Assembly: GCA_036321795.1 (NCBI GenBank)
Contig: JAWQCY010000002.1
Coordinates: 124,001-188,000 of the forward strand
Length of the DNA: 64,000 nt
Direction: 5' to 3'
Origin: CAKVON01 sp902475665
GTDB lineage: Bacteria; Actinomycetota; Coriobacteriia; Coriobacteriales; Atopobiaceae
The position numbers were made by a program, and so were the translations under genes. Below, piece after piece: positions 45,590-53,659 of the stretch. Under the pieces are notes generated by a model. That model ran no database searches. It saw only the letters and a program-made list of their open reading frames with translations, and had not been told where the DNA came from. Each line of letters starts with the position of its first letter. The stretch's first letter is position 1.

Positions 45590-46882
45590 TTACAGACGTG
45601 CTTTCGCCCTCAGGCAGAGCTGCTCGATGGGTCCTTCCATACGAAGGCGAAGCGCCCCTACGGAAGAGGTCCATGCCGTACCCTCTAACCTGTCGAACAC
45701 CTCCGCAAGCTTGGTTGGAATCATGTCGGCGTACAGGGTCAGCAGATTCGCACATCCTTCAGCAGTGATTCCAACGCTTCCAAGTCCACATTGCTCGACA
45801 AGCTTGATCAAGTCGTCAAGACTGACACAACCGGCACGGTTTTCCCCGCCTATAGACATGGCGAGCTTCGGCGGCTTAACCCTCCACCTGCCCCTCTCGA
45901 TGTAAGGCACGATCGAAGCCACGTCATACATCGGCGCCAAGCGATGTGCTCCCGCAACATCGAGCATGATCGAATAATTCTTCGCATGGGCATCCGTCGC
46001 AGCAAGAAGGTAGTTAAAGAAGAGCATCTGCAAAAAACGAACCACATTTTGCTGAGACGACGGTCCCGTCGATAACAATAGCCCCAATACGTCTGCGCAA
46101 CTTGGCCCGCCGCTCATGCTGTACTTGTTGTCCGGAAGACATCCAAGCGCCTGGCACAAGTCTTCCTGATGAAGCCGTGTAACCCGTCCCAAGCTTGTCG
46201 ACCGGTCATAGCGCTCAATCACGATTGCGGGCTCGACCCCATCATCAGACGCAAACTCGCGATACTCGACCCTCGCCACATCAATGCCGCAGGCATCTGC
46301 GAGACTCATGCAGACATATTCGTTAAGCGCCTGGTGCGCCAGACCACGCACACCGCTCTTGAAGATATGCGTGGTTGCGGCCGCCCCCTCACAAGAGAAC
46401 CAGCCGTTCCCCTTTCTCCTTAAGGCAAATTTGTTCTGCTGGCCACCGAGGCTCCAATGCTCGTCGCCCGCAATCCACCCAGACCTTCCCTCTCGTCCAA
46501 GAGCCAGCCTTCTGGCTATCTCCCCCTCACTCACGGGAACAAGGACCTCGTCACGCGACGCATCGAATCCCTGACGGCAAAACTGGACGGCTCCAGGACA
46601 GTCGAGCCCAATGACTTGTAGCAGCGAGAAGGGATTGTTTGCCGACACGCCCGCCTCGCGCGCAACACGCTCGCGAGCGGCCACGTCTTCTGGCAGAAGG
46701 CCCCAAAGATATGGGAGGACGACTTTGTCGCGATAGACTCGCGTAGAAAGCGGCATGGCAGATGACAGCGGAACGCCGCGATAGTCTCTTAGGTACGAGA
46801 AGGACAGCGAGCCAGAGTCTCCCTGGGACAACGTACCCGCTGGCCTTCCGGCAATCAGAACGCCCAGTTCTTCTCGCCTCAT
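45590..46882 (-). CDS. hipA: HipA-type Ser/Thr kinase toxin
   Basis: A 430-residue HipA. It has the N-terminal domain (LGVLIAGRPAGTLSQ ... PLSTRVY), HIFKSG in place of the usual HIlKp, the catalytic loop ATDAHAKNYSI (near residue 300, with Asp and Asn) and the Mg-site YDVASIVPY. HipA phosphorylates glutamyl-tRNA synthetase or another target and slows growth; its partner HipB neutralises it. ATG overlaps the hipB stop (ATGA), the standard hipBA order. Confidence 0.9.
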   Translation of the reverse strand: MRREELGVLIAGRPAGTLSQGDSGSLSFSYLRDYRGVPLSSAMPLSTRVYRDKVVLPYLWGLLPEDVAARERVAREAGVSANNPFSLLQVIGLDCPGAVQFCRQGFDASRDEVLVPVSEGEIARRLALGREGRSGWIAGDEHWSLGGQQNKFALRRKGNGWFSCEGAAATTHIFKSGVRGLAHQALNEYVCMSLADACGIDVARVEYREFASDDGVEPAIVIERYDRSTSLGRVTRLHQEDLCQALGCLPDNKYSMSGGPSCADVLGLLLSTGPSSQQNVVRFLQMLFFNYLLAATDAHAKNYSIMLDVAGAHRLAPMYDVASIVPYIERGRWRVKPPKLAMSIGGENRAGCVSLDDLIKLVEQCGLGSVGITAEGCANLLTLYADMIPTKLAEVFDRLEGTAWTSSVGALRLRMEGPIEQLCLRAKARL

Positions 46883-47211
46883 TTTGTACCAGCCGTCAAA
46901 ATGGCAAGCGCGTCATATGAAGGACTTGCGCTCTGACTTCCCGACCCCTCGTTCTTTTCGTCGAAAGAAGGGGTATTGACATGCATCGGCCCCCCGCAAT
47001 GCCCGTTCCCCTCGACAATGACCAAATCAAGGCCCAGTACCTCGAGAACCGCAGTCAACTTATCGAGCTGTACCCCCGAATTCCGACCAAGCTCCATGGA
47101 CCACAGGCAGCGCTTTGACACGCCAGCCGCTTCCGCCAGCTGGGCCTGCGTCATCCCGACATGAGCACGTCGATCCTTAATCGCATAACCGATGCTGAGC
47201 GCGTCTATCAT
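46879..47211 (-). CDS. hipB: HipB-type antitoxin, HTH regulator
   Basis: A 110-residue protein with a Xre-type helix-turn-helix: KDRRAHVGMTQAQLAEAAGVSKRCLWSMELG, followed by LTAVLEVLGLDLVIVEG as in HipB. The last 35 residues are a flexible Gly/Ser-rich tail. ATG 47211 has GGGAGG upstream; the frame is open further but would run through the operator region. Confidence 0.88.
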   Translation of the reverse strand: MIDALSIGYAIKDRRAHVGMTQAQLAEAAGVSKRCLWSMELGRNSGVQLDKLTAVLEVLGLDLVIVEGNGHCGGPMHVNTPSFDEKNEGSGSQSASPSYDALAILTAGTK

Positions 47212-47252
47212 CCCTACCTCCCTGGACGACAAGCATGCGTTAACGTAAAATA

Positions 47253-47318
47253 CGCAAAATAATGCGATTATTATAAGTCGCATTATTTTGCGATTCAATC
47301 TATTCGCAAAATAATGCG
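47253..47318. promoter_or_regulatory. Three hipBA operator sites with 26-bp spacing
   Basis: CGCAAAATAATGCG at 47253-47266 and 47305-47318, and its reverse complement CGCATTATTTTGCG at 47279-47292. Starts are exactly 26 bp apart. They lie 42-107 bp upstream of hipB in an AT-rich promoter, where HipB would bind for autorepression. Confidence 0.85.
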
Positions 47319-47407
47319 ACTAAATGTTGGCAATGAAAACAAGTCGCCGAGCAAAACCCGCCCAGCGACCCGTCAAACACAGAGAAGCGACTTCACAATG
47401 GCCGTTA

Positions 47408-47833
47408 CTACCCCCTCGACGAGGCGAGCGTCGCCTTGCCGAAGTTGACGCCAAACAGGATGCCCGCCAAGAGCAGCGACGCGCCAAGGCCGGTGTAGAA
47501 GACGGCGATGAAGCGCTCGGGGGCGATGCCGCTCGAGCGAAGCGCGATGCCACCCGTCATCATCACGGCCATAATCGCGAACGACTTGGCATCGAAGAAC
47601 TTGAGGAAGAAGTGGCGCCCTTCCTCGTACAGGCCGATCCTGGTCGTGTGCCTTCTGACCAGCTTGCCAAAGACGAACAGCTGGAACACGGTGAACACCA
47701 CCGCGGACAGCACGAAGTTGAGAAGATCGAGGTGGTCGGGATATGCCATCAGGCCGATGCGCAGGATGTTGAACCCCGCCGCGCACCACACCAGGCAGGC
47801 GAGAAGAAGCAGCGTGTCGCGTTTGACCTTCAT
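47408..47833 (-). CDS. Small integral membrane protein
   Basis: A 141-residue protein with four hydrophobic helices (LLLLACLVWCAAGFNIL; FVLSAVVFTVFQLFVFG; SFAIMAVMMTGGIAL; VFYTGLGASLLLAGILFG). Ribosome site GGAGG nine bases before ATG 47833. No family recognised; stand-alone gene between hipBA and the sugar-acid operon. Confidence 0.65.
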   Translation of the reverse strand: MKVKRDTLLLLACLVWCAAGFNILRIGLMAYPDHLDLLNFVLSAVVFTVFQLFVFGKLVRRHTTRIGLYEEGRHFFLKFFDAKSFAIMAVMMTGGIALRSSGIAPERFIAVFYTGLGASLLLAGILFGVNFGKATLASSRG

Positions 47834-47914
47834 TGGGGGGCCTCCGTAAGGGCAGGCTTTGGCTCATCGAACCGAATACGATACACGCACGCCACCGGAA
47901 ATCCCACCACGGCA

Positions 47915-47945
47915 GGGGGCGAGCCGCCGCTGGCGACTCGCCCCC
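47915..47945 (-). terminator. Terminator at the end of the sugar-acid operon
   Basis: GGGGGCGAG...CTCGCCCCC stem, 25 bp after the stop codon of the aldolase gene. Confidence 0.65.
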
Positions 47946-47970
47946 ACCAAAAGCATATGTGACGCGATGC

Positions 47971-48849
47971 CTACGCCAGAAGCTCGCGGATCTTCTCGAC
48001 CTGCTCGGGCGTCGCCTGGACCGCCGGCTCGAAGATCTTGGTCGAGACGGGCAGCCCCTTCAGGTTGACGGCCACCTTGATCGCCGAGACGAACAGGTCG
48101 CACGCGTCGTAGACGGCCATGAGCTGCGAGATGCGCTCGGCGCACTCGATGGCGGTCGCGAAGTCGCCCGCCTGGTAGGCGCCGTGCATCCTCGCAAAGA
48201 GCTCGGGCTCCACGTTGGTGAGGCCACACAGGACGCCATTGCCGCCGCTCGCGCGGTTGACCAGGTAGTACTCGTCGAAGCCGGAGAGGACCGAGAACTC
48301 GGGGTTGACCTGACGGACGGCGCGGATGACCTTGCGCGTGTGGCTGATGGTGTCGACCGTGTCCTTGATGCCGCAGATGTTCGGGTGCACGGCGGCGAGC
48401 CTGGCCACGAGCTCGGGCGACAGGTCGGTGCCGGTGCGCGCCGGGAAGTTGTACAGCACGACAGGCAGGTCGGTGGCGTCCGCGATGCCGCCAAAGTACT
48501 TCTCGGCAGCGTCGTCGGTGGGCCCGAAGTAGTACGGCGAGACCGCCAGGACCGCGTCGGCACCGGCCTTCTGGGCATGGCGCGTGAGGTCGAGGACGTT
48601 GTCGTAGGTGGTGTCACCCACGCCGACGAAGATTTTCATGCGGCCGGCGACCCGCTCGACGGCAAAGTCGACGACCGACTTCTTGTCCTCGAGGCTCACG
48701 CTGTAGAACTCGCCGATGCTGCCAAACAGCAGCACGCCGTCGATGCCCGCGTCGGCCAGGTGGTCCAGGTGCCTGCCCCACAGCTCGTAGTCGATCTTCC
48801 CATCATCGTCGGTAATGGTGATGGAGGGGCAGAAGACTCCCTCAAACAT
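47971..48849 (-). CDS. Dihydrodipicolinate synthase family aldolase
   Basis: A 292-residue class I aldolase of the DHDPS/NAL family. GSIGEFYSVSLEDK replaces the GttGE motif, the Tyr in VLYNFPARTG and the Schiff-base Lys in ICGIKDT are in place. Family members include DapA, sialate lyase and 2-keto-3-deoxy-sugar-acid aldolases. Position downstream of a UxaA-type dehydratase makes a 2-keto-3-deoxy acid the likelier substrate. Last gene of the operon. Confidence 0.85.
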   Translation of the reverse strand: MFEGVFCPSITITDDDGKIDYELWGRHLDHLADAGIDGVLLFGSIGEFYSVSLEDKKSVVDFAVERVAGRMKIFVGVGDTTYDNVLDLTRHAQKAGADAVLAVSPYYFGPTDDAAEKYFGGIADATDLPVVLYNFPARTGTDLSPELVARLAAVHPNICGIKDTVDTISHTRKVIRAVRQVNPEFSVLSGFDEYYLVNRASGGNGVLCGLTNVEPELFARMHGAYQAGDFATAIECAERISQLMAVYDACDLFVSAIKVAVNLKGLPVSTKIFEPAVQATPEQVEKIRELLA

Positions 48850-48893
48850 GTGTCACTCGCTTTCCGGGGTCACGCCCCCACGAATCCCTGCAC

Positions 48894-48907
48894 TGCCGAG
48901 AAGGACC
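48894..48907 (+). repeat. Dispersed 14-mer, exact copy 8
   Basis: Between the aldolase and amidohydrolase genes; its last base belongs to the amidohydrolase stop codon. Confidence 0.7.
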
Positions 48908-49818
48908 TAGAGGTAGTAGGCCTTGACCGCGTTGTCGTAGAAGACACCCTGCTTCTCGGCGTCGGTGAAGACGTCGGAGTCCTCGATGAAGCTGTAGAGG
49001 TCCTTGTAGTCGAACTTGGTGAGGACGCAGGGGGAGTCGGTGCCCCAGATGATCTTGTCGGCGCCCAGGACGTCCTTCGCCATCGCGATGTACTTGAGCG
49101 CGGTGGGATACGGGTAGGCCTCGGGAGCGACGTTCCAGGGCAGCGCGGAGAGGTCGACCCAGACGTTGTCGTGGGCGAGGTACGGAAGCGCGCACTCGAG
49201 GACGTCGCCGTCCTCGAGGGACGGGGCGAGCAGGTGGCAGACGACGATGTGCAGGCCGGGGTACTTCTTGGCCAGGCGATACACGGCCTCGGGCTGGCAG
49301 CTGGACTGGTTGGGGCTGCCGATGTCGAGCACCAGGGTGGCGTCCTCGACCTGGGCGATCCTGTCGATAAGGACCGTCATCTCGGGGCCGTCGACCGCGA
49401 AGTCGCGGTGGTAGCCGGAAAGGCCGCCGCCCACGGAGACCTCGAACTTAAAGACGTGGGCGTGGAGGTCGTTGATGAAGTGCTCGAGGATCTGCTGGGC
49501 GCAGCGGCAGAAGGGGTCGAGCATAACCGCGGCCTTGAAGCGGTCGGGGTACTTCTCGGCACACTCCATGGCGTACTCGTTCTGCAGGCCATACAGGACG
49601 CCCTGCAGCAGGATGGCCTTCTCGACGTCGTTCTCGTCCATGACGTCCATAAAGGTCTCGACGAGGTACTCCTTGTCGCCCTTACCCTCGGGGATGATGC
49701 GGAACTCCTCGCCGGTGGCCCAGCGGCAGTTGCCGTTGCCCAGGGGGCGCAGCTCGCCAGCCTTGCCCATGGAGCCGATGTGGTCAAAGACGTGGGCGTG
49801 TGCGTCGATCTTCTTCAT
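48907..49818 (-). CDS. Amidohydrolase-2 family hydrolase, possible lactonase
   Basis: A 303-residue TIM-barrel hydrolase: MKKIDAHAHVFDH (HxH), KFEVSVGG, VVCHLLAP (His) and IIWGTDSPC (Asp). The amidohydrolase-2 group includes sugar lactonases and decarboxylases. In this operon, between an EIIC and an aldolase, hydrolysis of a sugar-acid lactone is a reasonable inference. GGAGAACAAA precedes the ATG. Confidence 0.8.
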   Translation of the reverse strand: MKKIDAHAHVFDHIGSMGKAGELRPLGNGNCRWATGEEFRIIPEGKGDKEYLVETFMDVMDENDVEKAILLQGVLYGLQNEYAMECAEKYPDRFKAAVMLDPFCRCAQQILEHFINDLHAHVFKFEVSVGGGLSGYHRDFAVDGPEMTVLIDRIAQVEDATLVLDIGSPNQSSCQPEAVYRLAKKYPGLHIVVCHLLAPSLEDGDVLECALPYLAHDNVWVDLSALPWNVAPEAYPYPTALKYIAMAKDVLGADKIIWGTDSPCVLTKFDYKDLYSFIEDSDVFTDAEKQGVFYDNAVKAYYL

Positions 49819-49950
49819 TTTGTTCTCCTTACGTCAAACAATGTCTGATTGATACGTGGTCAGTGACGAAACGCGCTTTGCTGCCAGGCGGGCACCACCT
49901 CCAGCCGAACCCGCAGACGCGGGACATAGAGTGGCCTTGCAATACGTGCG

Positions 49951-51084
49951 CTAGGCGGACTGCTCCTCGGCCTCCATCTCCTCCTCGGTCACGTCATCGA
50001 TCGGGACGAAGAGCGTGAACAGGAAGGCGAGGCCAAAGGCGAGCGCCAGCGAGATGCAGAAGGGAACGAACGCGCGGCTCATGAAGACGGGCAGCGTGGT
50101 GAGCGCGGGCAGGGCGAAGGCGGTGCCGGCGCAACCGAACAGGCCTGCCACGGCGGAGCCAATGCCGCCGGCGACGCATGCGCAGACCATGGGCTTCTTG
50201 AGGCGCAGGTTCACGCCGTACATGGCGGGCTCGGTGATGCCCAGCAGCGTGGTGAGCGAGGCGGAGATTGCCTGGGAGCGGAACTTCTTGTTCTTGGTCT
50301 TGAGGGCCACGGCGAGCGCGGCACCGCCCTGGGCGAAGATCGCGCCGCCGAACAGGGCCATGATGGTGTCGAAGCCGTAGACCGCGACGTTGTTCATGGC
50401 GATGGGGAACAGGGCCCAGTGCAGGCCGAGGATGACGAGGAACGGCTGGAAGGCGCCGATCAGCGCGCCGGCGACGAGCGGCGAGAGGCTGTAGACGGCC
50501 TCGTAGCCCTGCGCGAGCCAACCACCCACGATGGTGCCAAGGGGGCCGAAGACGGCCAGGGTGAGCGGGACGATGACGATGATCGTGATGGGCGGCGTGA
50601 ACAGTCCGCGGAAGGTCTCGGGGATGATCTTGTAGCAGGCCTTCTGGACCCAGCTCGCGCAGTAGATGGCAAGAAGGATGGGGATGACGGAGCTGGAGTA
50701 CGTCGCCTTAGAGAGCTCGAGGCCAAACAGGTAGACGGGCGCGTCTGCCGCCATGACCGTGGTGATGGACGGGTACACCAGGATGCAGCCGAGAAGGACC
50801 GCGGTCACCGTGTCGACGTCGAAGCGCTTGGACGAGGTGTAGGCGAGAAACACCGGGATGAAGTAGAACAGCGAGTCGGCCATCGCGTTGAGAATCGCGT
50901 ACGTGGTCGAGTCGTCGGTGACCATGCCCGAGACCTGCAGAAGCGTCAGGATGCCCTTGAGGATACCGACGGAGACGAGCAGGTTGATGATCGGGAGGAA
51001 GAACGAGGACAGCAGGTCGATGACCGCGTTGACGCCGCGCTGGAACGCGTTGGGCGTCTTCTCGGGGGCTTGCGTGGTTGTCAC
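49951..51084 (-). CDS. Lone PTS EIIC (glucose/beta-glucoside superfamily)
   Basis: A 377-residue membrane protein with about ten helices. It has the EIIC signature LLGITEPAMYGVNLRLKKP and SFFLPIINLLVSVGILKG at the start. It lacks fused EIIB and EIIA domains, and no such genes are in the operon. Relatives in this superfamily normally need EIIB for phosphorylation. It may borrow another system's EIIB or carry out uptake without phosphorylation. Ribosome site GAAAGGAGAG. Confidence 0.83.
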   Translation of the reverse strand: MTTTQAPEKTPNAFQRGVNAVIDLLSSFFLPIINLLVSVGILKGILTLLQVSGMVTDDSTTYAILNAMADSLFYFIPVFLAYTSSKRFDVDTVTAVLLGCILVYPSITTVMAADAPVYLFGLELSKATYSSSVIPILLAIYCASWVQKACYKIIPETFRGLFTPPITIIVIVPLTLAVFGPLGTIVGGWLAQGYEAVYSLSPLVAGALIGAFQPFLVILGLHWALFPIAMNNVAVYGFDTIMALFGGAIFAQGGAALAVALKTKNKKFRSQAISASLTTLLGITEPAMYGVNLRLKKPMVCACVAGGIGSAVAGLFGCAGTAFALPALTTLPVFMSRAFVPFCISLALAFGLAFLFTLFVPIDDVTEEEMEAEEQSA

Positions 51085-51123
51085 GGTTTCTCTCCTTTCT
51101 GGAGCGTCCTGTCAGACGCTGGC

Positions 51124-52650
51124 CTACATGTAGTTGCAGATGTGCGGAAGGGCGGTCTCGGTATAGCCAAGGACCTCGGCGCAGACCTTGCGGCCGTTGC
51201 AGACGGCGATGATGTCGTCGAGCATCCTGTCACGCATCTCCTCCATGGACTCGGGTCCGTAGATCGTCGGGCTCGCGTCGAGGTCGGTGTTGTCCCTCAT
51301 GGCCTCGTAGGTGCGCTTGTTGGCAGTCAGGCGATAGACGGGCGCGATGGCGTTTCCGGTGGGGGTGCCGAGGCCGGTCGAGAAGACCACGAGCTGGCAG
51401 CCGCCGGCGATGATGCCGCCCACGCTGGAGGGGTCGTTGCCGGGGGTGTCCATCACGACGAGGCCCTCATGCGGCTTGAGCTGCGCCGCGTACGGATAGA
51501 CGGCGTTGAGGGGGCTGTGGCCGCCCTTGTGCACGCAACCGAGGGACTTCTCCTCGAGGGTCGTGAGGCCACCGGCCATGTTTCCGGGGCTGGGGTTGCC
51601 CTCGCGCATCTCGGCACCAAACATCTGGACGTACTTCTCGTAGTCGTAGACGATCTTGAGGATCTCGTCCGAAACCTGCTTGTCCTTCGCGCGACGGGCG
51701 AGGATGTGCTCGGCGCCAAAGAGCTCGGGCGTCTCGCACAGCACGGAGGTGGCGCCGTGGTTGACGAGCCAATCGGAGACCTCGCCGATCAGCGGGTTGG
51801 AGCCAAGGCCGCTGGAGGGGTCGGATCCGCCGCAGTTGGTGCCGAAGATGAGCTCGGAGATGTCGGTGGGCTCGCGGACGCACCGGTCCGCCTCGGCGAC
51901 CATCTTGCGGGCAAGGCGCGTGCCCTCCTCGATCGCCCTGATGGAGCCACCGACCTTCTGGATGACCAGGGTCTCGACCGGCTTGTTGGTGCGCTCGCGA
52001 ATCGCGTCGACCACGATGTCGTTCTGGCAGCCCTCGCAGCCAAGGGAGACGCAGACGACACCGTAGATGTTCGGGTTCGCCGCATAGCCGGCCAGCGCGG
52101 CAATGGTCACCTTCTGGTCGCAGTCGACCTGCGAGCAACCGTTCTGGTTGTGGAACGAGACACAACCCTCGACCGCGTTCGCGATTCGCTCCGTGGTGTC
52201 GGAGGCGCAGATGCTCGTGGGGAGAATCAGGACGTGGTTACGGATGCCGACGCGACCGTCCGGGCGACGGTATCCCATGAAGGTGCGCGTTCCGTCGGCG
52301 GCAGACGATGCCTTGGTCGCAACGGAAGCGGTGTCGGTGGCAACCGAGTCCTTCAGGTCGTCGGAGCTGGCGCAGTTGTGCGTGTGAACGTGCTGCCCGC
52401 GCTTGATGTCCGTGGTGGCCACACCAATGAACTCGCCATACTTGACGACCTTCTCGCCCTTGGGAATGTCCACGAGGGCGATCTTGTGGAACAGCGGGAT
52501 GTCGTCGGTCACGGTAACGGACGCCAGCGTGCCGTCCGGCATGGGATAGCGGGCCTCGTCACCCGCCTCCAGCTGATAGGTGGCGACGGCGACGTTGTCC
52601 CTCTGGTCGATGACAACGGCGTTTTGGCCTTGGCTTACAACGTCTGACAT
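51124..52650 (-). CDS. UxaA family hydrolyase (altronate/galactarate dehydratase-like)
   Basis: A 508-residue protein with an N-terminal SAF-like domain (about 1-95) fused to the large UxaA/GarD domain. Landmarks are GYRRPDGRVGIRNHVLILPT, SFHNQNGCSQ, LGCEGCQ, FGTNCGGSDPSSGLGSNPL and VVFSTGLGTPTGN. The conserved cysteines and histidines for Fe binding are present. UxaA enzymes dehydrate altronate or galactarate to 2-keto-3-deoxy acids. First gene of the operon; GGAGG before ATG. Confidence 0.87.
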   Translation of the reverse strand: MSDVVSQGQNAVVIDQRDNVAVATYQLEAGDEARYPMPDGTLASVTVTDDIPLFHKIALVDIPKGEKVVKYGEFIGVATTDIKRGQHVHTHNCASSDDLKDSVATDTASVATKASSAADGTRTFMGYRRPDGRVGIRNHVLILPTSICASDTTERIANAVEGCVSFHNQNGCSQVDCDQKVTIAALAGYAANPNIYGVVCVSLGCEGCQNDIVVDAIRERTNKPVETLVIQKVGGSIRAIEEGTRLARKMVAEADRCVREPTDISELIFGTNCGGSDPSSGLGSNPLIGEVSDWLVNHGATSVLCETPELFGAEHILARRAKDKQVSDEILKIVYDYEKYVQMFGAEMREGNPSPGNMAGGLTTLEEKSLGCVHKGGHSPLNAVYPYAAQLKPHEGLVVMDTPGNDPSSVGGIIAGGCQLVVFSTGLGTPTGNAIAPVYRLTANKRTYEAMRDNTDLDASPTIYGPESMEEMRDRMLDDIIAVCNGRKVCAEVLGYTETALPHICNYM

Positions 52651-52690
52651 GTTTCCTCCCTATTGATCTTCATGCCTACGTTTTGCTTCT

Positions 52691-52706
52691 GTTCGTATAT
52701 GCGAAC
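52691..52706. promoter_or_regulatory. IclR-type operator, proximal to uxaA-like gene
   Basis: GTTCGTATATGCGAAC, a 16-bp palindrome with one mismatch, 41 bp upstream of the uxaA-like start. Confidence 0.7.
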
Positions 52707-52796
52707 TTTATTCTTATTTCAAAACACAGGGTATGGGGAGGCATGCGCTCTGTCCGGGAGGCCGGGACGAACGGTATGTTTTCCTCTGCGAACGTA

Positions 52797-52812
52797 GTTC
52801 GTATATACGAAC
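52797..52812. promoter_or_regulatory. IclR-type operator, proximal to the regulator gene
   Basis: GTTCGTATATACGAAC, a perfect 16-bp palindrome, 55 bp upstream of the IclR gene. It differs at one base from the site at 52691-52706; the starts are 106 bp apart, about ten helical turns. Confidence 0.75.
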
Positions 52813-52866
52813 TCCTGCAACAATGCTAATTTATCGATGTAATCGACTCATAAAGGAGCAATGGAC

Positions 52867-53622
52867 ATGACGCAGCAAGAGCCCCAGGGCCATCGCGCGA
52901 CGCTACGCGTCCTGGCGATTCTCGACGCCCTTGCGAACAGCCCCCGCGGCCTCACGATGGCCGAGGTCTGCCGAGAGCTCGACGCGCCCAAGAGCAGCCT
53001 CTTCCCCATCCTCCACACCATGGCCGACACCGACTACATCAGGTTCGACGAGGACACGGGCCGCTACGCCATGGGCCTCAAGTCCTACCTGCTGGGAAAG
53101 GCGTTCGACCGCGACGGCACGGGCCTTGCGCCAATCGAGGCGACCATGCGCGGTGTGGTCGATGCCTGCGGCGAAACCTGCCAGCTGGGCGTGTTGGACC
53201 ATGGTCGCGTGCTGTATGTCGCCCGCGTCGACTCCCCCCAGCAGATTCGCCTCTCCTCGGAGATCGGCAAGACGCTGCCGGCACAGTGCACCGCAATCGG
53301 CAAGGCGATTCTCGCCGGCTGGGCCGACGAGAGGGTTCGCGAGGCGCTGTCCGAGCCGCTCGAGAGGCCGACACAGAAGGCAGCGGCCACGATAGACGAG
53401 GTGTTGGAGCGCCTGGGCGAGGTCCGACGCACCGGGTTCGCGCACGACCGCCAGGAGGTTCTCGAGGGCGTGGAGTGCATCGCCGTGCCGATCGACAGGA
53501 ACGGCGTTCATTACGGCATGGGCGTCTCGGTGCCCGCCTACAGGCTCGACAGGGAGAAGGAGGACCTGATCGAGCAGGTCCTCACCAACGCCCAACGCCA
53601 CATCGCGCAGCTACTGGGTTAG
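52867..53622 (+). CDS. IclR family transcriptional regulator
   Basis: A 251-residue regulator with an N-terminal winged HTH (LRVLAILDALANSPRGLTMA EVCRELDAPKSS) and a C-terminal effector domain (CQLGVLDHGRVLYVARVDS; LPAQCTAIGKAILAG; IAVPIDRNG). IclR proteins sense small acids and aromatics. ATG 52867 is chosen over 52861 because AAGGAG is 8 bp away rather than 2. Divergent from the sugar-acid operon with two palindromes between, so it very probably controls that operon. Confidence 0.9.
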   Translation: MTQQEPQGHRATLRVLAILDALANSPRGLTMAEVCRELDAPKSSLFPILHTMADTDYIRFDEDTGRYAMGLKSYLLGKAFDRDGTGLAPIEATMRGVVDACGETCQLGVLDHGRVLYVARVDSPQQIRLSSEIGKTLPAQCTAIGKAILAGWADERVREALSEPLERPTQKAAATIDEVLERLGEVRRTGFAHDRQEVLEGVECIAVPIDRNGVHYGMGVSVPAYRLDREKEDLIEQVLTNAQRHIAQLLG

Positions 53623-53659
53623 GGCAGTCAAAGTGAAGCGGTGACGCCACTCACGAGCA

